Assembly (NCBI RefSeq): GCF_027924145.1
Contig: NZ_BRVP01000002.1
Coordinates: 62,001 to 126,000 of the forward strand
DNA from: Neptunitalea chrysea
Lineage (GTDB): Bacteria > Bacteroidota > Bacteroidia > Flavobacteriales > Flavobacteriaceae
Direction of reading: 5' to 3'
Length of the DNA stretch: 64,000 nt
Shown one piece after another: positions 17,021 to 24,645 of this stretch; position 1 is the first letter of the stretch, and each line of letters opens with the position of its first letter. The notes under the pieces are model-generated. The model was not told the DNA's origin. It saw nothing but the letters and a program-made list of their open reading frames with translations, and ran no database searches. Both the position numbers and the translations under genes were made by a program.

Positions 17021-20000
17021 TATTTCGTTCGTTTTAAGGTTAAACTCATTAATCCTATAACAACATCATTGACTACTGATTTTATAGTGAAATGATCTAA
17101 TGTTTTATTTGGATGTAATGGTATATCTAATAGGATTCCAGCTCCACCATCAATACCGTATTTGGTAAACCCATGAATATCTCTATAATTAGAAAATGTA
17201 TCGGTTATATTTCCGGTTTTAAAGTAAACCCTTTTCGGTTTTGGGGCGTTGGTTGTAAAAGCATATCCATCTATAAAATAATCTTGTTCAATAGGCCACC
17301 AGTTCTCAGGATTTTTTAAAGCAAGACTGTCGTTGGTTCCATCGGTGTATGCAATTTCAATGATACCATTTGTCATGCGTGTTTGCATGGGATTGGTAGA
17401 TCCTGCAAGTATAAAATAAGCATGGGAAGCTTTTCCGCTAAGCTGAATTTCCACCGCATTAGGATATGTATCCCATTGGGAAGCAAAAACAATATCGTTG
17501 GTATTTTCACGTGTTTCAATTTTAAATGGGATACCTTGTGGACTCAAGATAATTCCATTAGTATTTGCACTCTTCTTTAATCCGGTTGGGTTTATATCTA
17601 TATCATCAGCAATTGTAGGGTAACACCAATTTCCAACGCCTGTAGTAGGTAATTGAAGAGTGGGTGTGGTTGGGCGCGGACTAAAATATTGGTTTCTAAA
17701 TATGTTTTGTACTTGTGCGTTATAGGTTTTCGAAAGATCAATAGTGTCAAAAAAGCCATCATCTTTGGTTGGGATATTCCAGTCCTGATAAAAAATAGGG
17801 ATATTCTTTTGCGACTCAAATTGAAACGTAAATTGATTTCTACCTGTATGTAAAAACCCTTTTTCTATTGGTATGTTTACCGTTTCCTTTGGAGGGAGAA
17901 GAAGATATTTAGAGTCTAAGGAAATATTATTTATATTAATCTTAGCTTTTAGCTGTTGGTTGGTATTGTTAGTTGTTTCTAAGAAATACGTGTTATTATC
18001 TGCGATGAAATTACGTTCTATTTCCTCGCTAACTTTGAATGTAATAGGAATCCACCATGTTACTTGGTTTTGTTTAACCTTTACAAAGAATAGCGCATCT
18101 CCCGTTTTATCAGCAATTTTTCCAGATAATTCATGTTTGTTTAATGAATAGGAAAGCAACCACTGTTGCGGATCATACAACTCTAAGTAGGTAACTTCAG
18201 ATTTAGAAATTTTAAAATTGGCATTACTAAATGTGTCGGTAAGTGTTATTTTTTCAAGTGGATTTCCTTTCCAATTAATAGTAATTTTATAAGTTGGAGC
18301 ATATGAAGATTCAATACGTATTTTTGGTTGTCCAATTTTCTCCAAGACTTGATAAGAAACTTGTTCTCCATTAATAGTAACATTTTTAATAGCATCGTAT
18401 CGAGCATCAACAGCAAATGAAAGTTTCATAGATTTGTCGAACTTTGGAGTAATCTCATAATAATCACTCCACGTAGCTTTCTCCATTTTTATTGAAATAT
18501 CAGGAGTAGCAAGGGAAGCATAAGGCCATGTATTAGGAAACCCAGGTGTTATTGCAAGTATATTTTTTAAGGCATCAGGTTTTATACCAAAGAGTCCTTC
18601 TATCAATGTTCTTCCTGCAACCCCAATCGGGTCAGCAAAGTCACGATACAATTCTCCTCTCATAGCATCATAAAGGGATAGTTGTTCAAAACCTCCCGGA
18701 GATGCACTCATATACATGCTTTCTGTGAGTGCACTTTCCCAAAGCTTATAAGCAGTTTCAGTGTTGTTTCCTTGCCAGTAGGCTAAAGCCATATTCAGGT
18801 TTTCTGCCAATGCCACATTATTCACAGACCATGTATAAGGTTGCCAGTTAGATGTAGCTACCAAAAATAAATCAGTTGTAGAGAATCCTTCTGCATTTAT
18901 TGGGATGTGCGGAATTGAGTTAGTCACATAGTTAAGCAATTGATAATTCTTAAAATCATTGGCAATACCTTCATCTATGGTATGATAAATAGTCCATATT
19001 CCTGGAGTATCATGTGATAACTGATTCCCTAGTATATCTTTGTATTCAGCATAGATCCCTTTTTCAGGTACCCATAGTTGTTGGTCTAAAGCTGTCTTAA
19101 TTTTTAAGGCTTCCCGCTCATAATAAGATGGATTTTCATTTAAAATTTTTAAAAATTGAGCTGCCATTATATTAGCTCTATAATTGTATGCCGATGTGTA
19201 CGTTACTTTTCCACCACTATATTGTAAGGCATCACTGGCCCAGATAGTAGCGTATGCATCATATAATCCATCATTATCGCTATCAAAATTTCGTTTTTCC
19301 CATGCTAGATGTCTTTTTAATGTAGGCCACATTTCTTTTAAAAAAATAGTATCTCCTGTCCATTTAACATGTGTTAATAATTGGTCAAAAAAGACCAGAT
19401 TCATGTCATAATGATGTGCAACAGTATTATTATTAGGTCTTCGGCTAATATAACCTTCGGTAAATAGGGCGGTACCAATTTTTTCTACTTGTCGCGAAGA
19501 GTATCTAGTGGTATCGGGGATAATCGGACCTTCGTTAGGAGTAAGCACTTGAGAATTAGCATACCCCGTAAAATGCTTTTTGGCTCTATCATGCCAGCCT
19601 AGTACATCGGCAACATAAGCCCCTCTCCACGCATTTAAGTACATACGCCATGCTACTGCTCCATGCAAATAAGCGGGATCTTCCCAAATGGCATCTGCTG
19701 CAGTGGAAAGCGCTCCGCCTAAGGTATTTATATATTTATTAGGTGTATTGACGGTTACTTGGGAAGCTATAGTATTGGCGTGAGCTACTGATTTTTCAAA
19801 ATCATCTTTAAGGGTAATTTGATTGTATGTTTCGGTGCTGTTTTCAATTTTCCAGAAGTATGTATTTTTTTGTATCTCTGGTGTTAGAATTCCAGTAATT
19901 ATAGGAGCATTGGTCACTGTATTTTCCAATAAGTTACTAGGAGAAGAAAGATGTTTAGCTTCTTTAATATTTACTTTAGAATTGGGAAAACTTCCCGTAA

Positions 20001-20649
20001 GTACTTTGTTGTTTTGTGGATGTTTAGTACTCCACCCATAAGTAAGGGTAAAGCTGTTTTTATCAAATTTATACGTATTATTTTTACAATACTTTGGTTG
20101 CAAATAAAAAACAGATTCAGGATCGGCACCAATATCTCCATCTCTGTGAAATTTTTTACCTGTGGCACCTCCATATATCCATATCAATTTAAGATTATCG
20201 GGTAGATTCATAGTTTTTAGTTGAAGCAACATTCCTTCAGAATTATAAGATGCAACTACCTTAATATTTATTTCTCCATTATTTAGTAAACTATCTTTTA
20301 TGGTATACGTCATATACCCCGGAGTATATAGGGTTTTAATACTGTCTACTTCTGTTAGCCATTTACTTTTATTACCTTTTATAATTCCAAGTTGAAAATT
20401 ACCACCCATACCAGGCATGTATAAGGCAAATTCTGGGAGATCTCCGGTTTCCACTCGAAACCCTGTATTGGTTCCATACAGAGCACGATTAAATTTTTGA
20501 TGCCCATTTTTTAATACAAAACTTTTACCCTCAGGAGTATAATGAAGTGCTCTTTGTTTGCCATGATATACAGAATCGTTTTGCCCCCAAATAAATTGAC
20601 TACCTAAAATTAGGTAGCCAATACATAACATTTTTATAACAACACACAT
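17020..20649 (-). CDS. DUF4450-type giant secreted protein with (alpha/alpha)6-like core
   Basis: This is a roughly 1,209-aa secreted protein. The N-terminal block FRVETGDLPEFALYMPGMGG is the one I associate with DUF4450 of Bacteroidota. The middle (about 330-750) is helical and glycosidase-like: HGAVAWRMYLNAWRGAYVADVLGWHDRAK, DSDNDGLYDAY and TTDLFLVATSNWQPYTWSV. Several beta-domains follow. I place the start at 20649 (or 20631, MLCIGYLILGSQFIWGQ), where a signal peptide begins. An upstream in-frame ATG at 20742 would overlap the permease gene by 65 bp and put the signal in the interior. Function is unknown; its place between a permease and a glycosidase-like gene with rhaM suggests debranching of rhamnose-containing oligomers. 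Confidence 0.7.
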   Translation of the reverse strand: MCVVIKMLCIGYLILGSQFIWGQNDSVYHGKQRALHYTPEGKSFVLKNGHQKFNRALYGTNTGFRVETGDLPEFALYMPGMGGNFQLGIIKGNKSKWLTEVDSIKTLYTPGYMTYTIKDSLLNNGEINIKVVASYNSEGMLLQLKTMNLPDNLKLIWIYGGATGKKFHRDGDIGADPESVFYLQPKYCKNNTYKFDKNSFTLTYGWSTKHPQNNKVLTGSFPNSKVNIKEAKHLSSPSNLLENTVTNAPIITGILTPEIQKNTYFWKIENSTETYNQITLKDDFEKSVAHANTIASQVTVNTPNKYINTLGGALSTAADAIWEDPAYLHGAVAWRMYLNAWRGAYVADVLGWHDRAKKHFTGYANSQVLTPNEGPIIPDTTRYSSRQVEKIGTALFTEGYISRRPNNNTVAHHYDMNLVFFDQLLTHVKWTGDTIFLKEMWPTLKRHLAWEKRNFDSDNDGLYDAYATIWASDALQYSGGKVTYTSAYNYRANIMAAQFLKILNENPSYYEREALKIKTALDQQLWVPEKGIYAEYKDILGNQLSHDTPGIWTIYHTIDEGIANDFKNYQLLNYVTNSIPHIPINAEGFSTTDLFLVATSNWQPYTWSVNNVALAENLNMALAYWQGNNTETAYKLWESALTESMYMSASPGGFEQLSLYDAMRGELYRDFADPIGVAGRTLIEGLFGIKPDALKNILAITPGFPNTWPYASLATPDISIKMEKATWSDYYEITPKFDKSMKLSFAVDARYDAIKNVTINGEQVSYQVLEKIGQPKIRIESSYAPTYKITINWKGNPLEKITLTDTFSNANFKISKSEVTYLELYDPQQWLLSYSLNKHELSGKIADKTGDALFFVKVKQNQVTWWIPITFKVSEEIERNFIADNNTYFLETTNNTNQQLKAKININNISLDSKYLLLPPKETVNIPIEKGFLHTGRNQFTFQFESQKNIPIFYQDWNIPTKDDGFFDTIDLSKTYNAQVQNIFRNQYFSPRPTTPTLQLPTTGVGNWCYPTIADDIDINPTGLKKSANTNGIILSPQGIPFKIETRENTNDIVFASQWDTYPNAVEIQLSGKASHAYFILAGSTNPMQTRMTNGIIEIAYTDGTNDSLALKNPENWWPIEQDYFIDGYAFTTNAPKPKRVYFKTGNITDTFSNYRDIHGFTKYGIDGGAGILLDIPLHPNKTLDHFTIKSVVNDVVIGLMSLTLKRTK

Positions 20650-20677
20650 ATCAATAATACTAGTTAGTAGAAAAGTT

Positions 20678-22117
20678 TTATAGGTTTTTTTTGTTGTGTT
20701 TAACTTGAACAATTTTGCTAAAAACAAGATATAAAACACCACATAATAACCATGCGGGTAAGGTTACAAAAGACAAGAACACATTAAACTGAATTGATAT
20801 ATAATAGAATATACCAAAGCTTAATATCCATGCCCAGAAAACAGCTTGATTAAATTTAGTACCCGACTTTTCAGCATAAAATGCTTGAATACCAAATTTT
20901 TTCCCGAAGAAATATTCAAATACTATAATAGCACCCACGGGCGCTAAAATGAATCCGTATAGTGAAACAAATCCTAATAATTTCATTGCAAACGCAGGGA
21001 ATAGCCCGGCAATAGTAGCCACGGTTCCTGCTATAATAGTTACCCAAAAGGTAGAAACCTTTGGAATGATTGCCTGAAAGGCTAGTCCGGCTCTATAGAT
21101 TGTTGGATTTGCAGTTGTCCACCCGGCTAATATAACGGCAATAATACCAAAAACACCAATAGCATTGTAAGCTAAAGGTCCTGGTGCTACGGTAGGGGCT
21201 TCTCCATTGGCAAGCATGCCTTGAGCTTCTGGAGATTTTAGGTATACTGCATATAGTAAAGCAGCAGCAATCCATGCAATATAATGCCCTATATAAATAC
21301 CGGCTGCGGTTGTCCAGCCAGCTCTTGGCTTTTTAGCAAAACGGAATACAGTTAGATCTGACATACCAATGTGCATAGCTGCATTGGCAAACCAAGACCA
21401 TAAAAATACATGCCAAAAAGTATATTTTATTTGCCCGGGAAAAGGTTCAGATCCATTTCCCCAAATATTCCAAAAATCAGAGAAGGAGCTTACGTTTAAT
21501 TTTGTAAGTGATACAACACCACAAGCAATAAAGGCTAGTACAATAACAGGAGACATCCAGTTGGCAGCTTTGGCAACCATACTATACCCTTTAGCCGCAA
21601 TGATTGAAATAACAACTCCTAAAGCTAATACAATAATTACCCAAGTAGCACTGTTAGGGTAGGTATCTGTTAATTTAGGCATCTCCATATTAAAAGGAAT
21701 ACCCACTGCTGTAGCAGATACCGTAACCATAGCACCTGCTAAAAAACAGAATAAAATACCATTGGCTAAATTGTATAACGTAACCAATTTTCTCCCACAA
21801 ATTTTTTCTAAATGATAGTATAAAGTGTATCTAAATTTGGTTCCAATTTCTGCCGTTAGAAATCGCCAGCTGAGTACTGCCATCAGGTTTCCTAATAAGA
21901 GTCCTATTATTAAGTCAAAAGCACTAACTCCGGTAGTTAAAAATAAAGGGCCAATGACAAATTCGGTACCTGCGGCATGCTCTCCTGCATACATACCCAA
22001 AAAGCTTTTCCAGTCCTTTAGGTGGGAGGCCGGAACTTGTTCTCTTTCAAATTCTCCAGATACTTCTGCTGTAATTATTTCTTCTTCCAGAGGGGTTTGA
22101 CTCATATTTGATAACAT
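20678..22117 (-). CDS. NCS1-family permease, substrate unknown (candidate sugar or oligomer breakdown-product importer)
   Basis: This is an inner-membrane transporter of 479 aa with about 12 hydrophobic segments. The N-terminal amphipathic piece KDWKSFLGMYAGEHAAGTEF, followed by GPLFLTTGVSAFDLIIGLLLGN and NLMAVLSWRFLTAEIG, resembles the NCS1 (nucleobase:cation symporter-1) fold. AGWTTANPTIYRAGLAFQ matches the NCS1 substrate-site helix. Family members normally carry nucleobases, allantoin, hydantoin or thiamine. Here the gene heads an operon with DUF4450, a glycosidase-like gene and rhaM, so the real cargo may be different. A second ATG at 22105 (MSQTPLEEE) is an equally good start. A palindromic operator lies 24-54 bp upstream. 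Confidence 0.75.
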   Translation of the reverse strand: MLSNMSQTPLEEEIITAEVSGEFEREQVPASHLKDWKSFLGMYAGEHAAGTEFVIGPLFLTTGVSAFDLIIGLLLGNLMAVLSWRFLTAEIGTKFRYTLYYHLEKICGRKLVTLYNLANGILFCFLAGAMVTVSATAVGIPFNMEMPKLTDTYPNSATWVIIVLALGVVISIIAAKGYSMVAKAANWMSPVIVLAFIACGVVSLTKLNVSSFSDFWNIWGNGSEPFPGQIKYTFWHVFLWSWFANAAMHIGMSDLTVFRFAKKPRAGWTTAAGIYIGHYIAWIAAALLYAVYLKSPEAQGMLANGEAPTVAPGPLAYNAIGVFGIIAVILAGWTTANPTIYRAGLAFQAIIPKVSTFWVTIIAGTVATIAGLFPAFAMKLLGFVSLYGFILAPVGAIIVFEYFFGKKFGIQAFYAEKSGTKFNQAVFWAWILSFGIFYYISIQFNVFLSFVTLPAWLLCGVLYLVFSKIVQVKHNKKNL

Positions 22118-22140
22118 TATTTAGTTGGATTTAAATTTGG

Positions 22141-22171
22141 AATTAATGAAAACGTTTTCGTGTCATTAATT
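22141..22171 (-). promoter_or_regulatory. Palindromic operator candidate upstream of the NCS1-type permease
   Basis: A perfect 12-bp palindrome GAAAACGTTTTC (22148-22159) lies inside a wider inverted repeat AATTAATGA ... TCATTAATT (22141-22149 and 22163-22171). The core resembles LacI-family operators. The shared 17-bp element of the other promoters is absent here, so this operon may answer to a different regulator. Confidence 0.5.
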
Positions 22172-22210
22172 TTGATATATAATTAGTAGTAATAATATTC
22201 CTAAAATAAA

Positions 22211-22251
22211 TAAAAACTGGTAGATATGGTAATATACTCTACCAGTTTTTA
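22211..22251 (-). terminator. Intrinsic terminator of aldolase/dehydrogenase copy 1
   Basis: TAAAAACTGGTAGA (22211-22224) pairs with TCTACCAGTTTTTA (22238-22251) in a 14-bp stem with a 13-nt loop, directly after the stop codon. On the minus strand it is followed by a U-rich tail. Confidence 0.8.
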
Positions 22252-22252
22252 T

Positions 22253-24355
22253 AATTTATCTTACAAATGCATTTGCCATTCCCCCGTCTACATTAATGGT
22301 ATTGCCTGTACTTTTATTAAGTATAGCTACACAAACGTAGACTCCATTAGCAATATCCTCAGGTAAAATAATTTCATTTAATAAGTTTCTTTTAGCGTAA
22401 TGAGCTGGTAGGTCCTTTACATCAATCCCATATGCTTCTGCTCTTCCTTTAGCCCAAGCACCTTCCCAAATTTTACTACCTACAATTACCCCATCTGGGT
22501 TTACTGTGTTTACTCTAATATGGTCTTTTCCAAGTTCAGCAGCCATGAGTCTACTCATATGTTGTTGAGCAGCTTTAGCGGTACCATATGCAATATTATT
22601 AGGTCCTGCAACGAGTCCGTTTTTACTTGCAATGTTAACAATATCCCCCCCCATTTTTTGTTTTCTCATAATTTCGATACCTTTTTGCGCTAGCATAAAC
22701 TGACCTTTTACCAGAACATTTTGTAAAATATCCCAGTCATTATCCGTAGTATCTTCCAAAGGCTTCGAAATTGCGAGTCCTGCGGAGTGTACAATAATAT
22801 CAACTCCCCCAAATGTGAGACATGCTTTTTTAAAAGCGGATTCAATATGATCTTTAGAAGTAACATCACATACGACTGCTGTAGCATCATCCTTTTGATA
22901 TGATTTTAATGCTTTTTGTATGCTTTGTTCACTAATATCAGTAATGATTACATTTGCTCCTTGTTCAATAAATTTATCGGCAATAGCTTTACCAATTCCT
23001 CCTGTTGCCCCTGTAACCAGCGCGACTTTTCTAGATAAAGGTTTTTCAGCAGGCATACGCTGTAGTTTGGCTTCTTCTAATAGCCAATATTCAATATCAA
23101 ATGCTTCCTGTCTAGGAAGTGCAGTATACTCAGAAATAGCCTCTGCACCTCTCATAACATTAATGGCATTTATATAGAACTCACTTGCCACTCTTGCTGT
23201 TTGTTTGTTTTTCGCAAATGCAAACATCCCTACACCTGGATATATAATAATAACAGGATTAGGGTCTCTTATAGCAGGACTATTGTCATGTTTACAATTT
23301 TCATAATAATCTGCATACTCTTGTCTGTATTTTTCAAAAGCTGGATTTAGTTTCTCTAAAACGGCTTTTGAATCCGCTATTTTTTCATCTTTAGAAAGAT
23401 TAAGAATGAGTGGTTTAATTTTAGTACGCAGGAAATGATCTGGACAAGAGGTACCCATTGGAGCGAGTTTCTCCAAATCGTTACTGTTAATATATTGTAA
23501 TACGGTATCACTATCTGTAAAGTGACCAATCATGGCCTTTTCAGAAGAAGCGAGACCTCTAAGTAGTGGCATAATTTCTGCTGCTTTTTCACATCTATTT
23601 TCTTTGGGTAATGCTTGTATTTTTTGTCCCCCAAAAACGCGTCCGTTTTGTTTAATTTTTTGATTGATATATTCCGACGCCATTTCAATGACTTCAAGAC
23701 TATTCATATAGCATTGGTAAGAGGTGTCTCCCCATGTAAATAAGCCGTGGCTTCCTAAAACAATTCCTCTAATATCGGGATTCTCCTTGAGGCATTTTTC
23801 AAGTTGTAGTCCTAAATCAAATCCTGGACGTTGCCAAGGCACCCATCCCATTGAATCCCCCCATATTTCTTTTGTAATTTGCTTACTGTCTTTAGCTGCA
23901 GCAATAGCAATCAGTGCATCTGGATGTAAATGATCAATATGTTTAAATGGTAATAGTCCGTGTAGTGGCGTATCAATAGAAGGTGCTTTACTGTCTAAAT
24001 CGTAAATACAATGATTGAATAGGCCTACCATACGGTCTTCATCTTGAATCCCTTTATATACGTTTTTGAGATTTCTAAGCCGTTCAGTATAAAGACCTGC
24101 AATACCTTTTCTGTTCAGGGTACCAATATCTCCCCCTGAACCTTTGACCCACATTACTTCCACATCTTTATTAGTTAGGGGATCTTTTTCGATGGTTTTA
24201 CAACTTGTGTTTCCTCCGCCATAGTTAGTAATTCTTAAGTCGGCCCCAAGGATGTTAGACCTATATAGAAACAGAGCCACTTGATCATCTGCCATCGATG
24301 CTGCTTTTTGTTCATCCCACAGATAATCTACATATTGAAACGTTTTTTCCATTTT
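22253..24355 (-). repeat. 2,103-bp exact repeat, unit 1 (direct repeat with 34169-36271)
   Basis: This block matches 34169-36271 at a constant offset of 11,916 bp, in the same orientation. Every line that I compared is identical, including a C8 tract. Identity ends 3 bp beyond the start codon and 3 bp beyond the stop codon, and the flanks are unrelated. Confidence 0.9.
22256..24352 (-). CDS. rhaD: Bifunctional rhamnulose-1-phosphate aldolase / short-chain dehydrogenase, copy 1
   Basis: This cytoplasmic fusion protein splits L-rhamnulose-1-phosphate into DHAP and L-lactaldehyde, and its dehydrogenase part is thought to oxidise lactaldehyde to L-lactate. Residues 1-430 are a class II aldolase: NYGGGNTSCK, DHLHPD (predicted Zn ligands His141, His143) and GSHGL (His202). 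Residues 440-698 are an SDR: GATGGIG (448-454), Ser576 and YGTAK (Tyr589, Lys593). It is a monocistronic unit between its promoter at 24388-24432 and a strong terminator at 22211-22251. I found no base difference from the second copy at 34172-36268; the shared block is 22253-24355. Lactate formed here can be oxidised by the lutABC products. Confidence 0.92.
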   Translation of the reverse strand: MEKTFQYVDYLWDEQKAASMADDQVALFLYRSNILGADLRITNYGGGNTSCKTIEKDPLTNKDVEVMWVKGSGGDIGTLNRKGIAGLYTERLRNLKNVYKGIQDEDRMVGLFNHCIYDLDSKAPSIDTPLHGLLPFKHIDHLHPDALIAIAAAKDSKQITKEIWGDSMGWVPWQRPGFDLGLQLEKCLKENPDIRGIVLGSHGLFTWGDTSYQCYMNSLEVIEMASEYINQKIKQNGRVFGGQKIQALPKENRCEKAAEIMPLLRGLASSEKAMIGHFTDSDTVLQYINSNDLEKLAPMGTSCPDHFLRTKIKPLILNLSKDEKIADSKAVLEKLNPAFEKYRQEYADYYENCKHDNSPAIRDPNPVIIIYPGVGMFAFAKNKQTARVASEFYINAINVMRGAEAISEYTALPRQEAFDIEYWLLEEAKLQRMPAEKPLSRKVALVTGATGGIGKAIADKFIEQGANVIITDISEQSIQKALKSYQKDDATAVVCDVTSKDHIESAFKKACLTFGGVDIIVHSAGLAISKPLEDTTDNDWDILQNVLVKGQFMLAQKGIEIMRKQKMGGDIVNIASKNGLVAGPNNIAYGTAKAAQQHMSRLMAAELGKDHIRVNTVNPDGVIVGSKIWEGAWAKGRAEAYGIDVKDLPAHYAKRNLLNEIILPEDIANGVYVCVAILNKSTGNTINVDGGMANAFVR

Positions 24356-24387
24356 TACGAAGCTTGATATTTATAAATTTTGATATT

Positions 24388-24432
24388 TAAAAGTATAACT
24401 AACCATAAGGTTTGGTATCCTGTGCTGTACTG
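24388..24432 (-). promoter_or_regulatory. Shared-regulon promoter of aldolase/dehydrogenase copy 1
   Basis: The minus strand carries CAGTACAGCACAGGATA (24416-24432), a 20-bp gap, then the -7 box TACTTTTA (24388-24395). The ATG is 35 bp downstream. It is divergent from the GH106 promoter at 24559-24603. Confidence 0.7.
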
Positions 24433-24558
24433 TTTTCATAAGAAAGTCTTATTTTTAAATGAAATTTTTTAGTAGGAAAATCTCTTATTTATCTTATTTT
24501 ATAAGAATTACGCTTAATGAATAAAAAAAATAGAATTATAGATTTGTAAAATTTGACT

Positions 24559-24603
24559 CAGGATAGAACAGGATAGGTCCGTTTTTATATTGATTTACTT
24601 TAG
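24559..24603 (+). promoter_or_regulatory. Shared-regulon promoter of GH106-GH105
   Basis: CAGGATAGAACAGGATA (24559-24575) shows the element as a near-perfect direct repeat of CAGGATA with a 10-bp period. After 20 bp comes TACTTTAG (24596-24603), a TAnnTTTG-like -7 box. The GH106 ATG is 42 bp further on. Confidence 0.72.
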
Positions 24604-24621
24604 TTTTCAACGAAAACGTTG
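24603..24621 (+). promoter_or_regulatory. Inverted repeat at the GH106 transcription start region
   Basis: GTTTTCAACGAAAAC (24603-24617) has 6-bp arms around a 3-bp spacer, and it overlaps CAACGAAAACGTTG (24608-24621), with 5-bp arms. It begins at the last base of the -7 box, where a bound repressor would block transcription. The half-site GAAAACGTT is also found in the operator at 22148-22156. Confidence 0.45.
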
Positions 24622-24645
24622 TTGTTCGTTTAAATAAGTTTAATT

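Noticed and set aside
20650-20742. Longer N-terminus for the DUF4450 gene, starting at 20742
   Set aside because: It would overlap the permease gene by 65 bp and bury the signal peptide.
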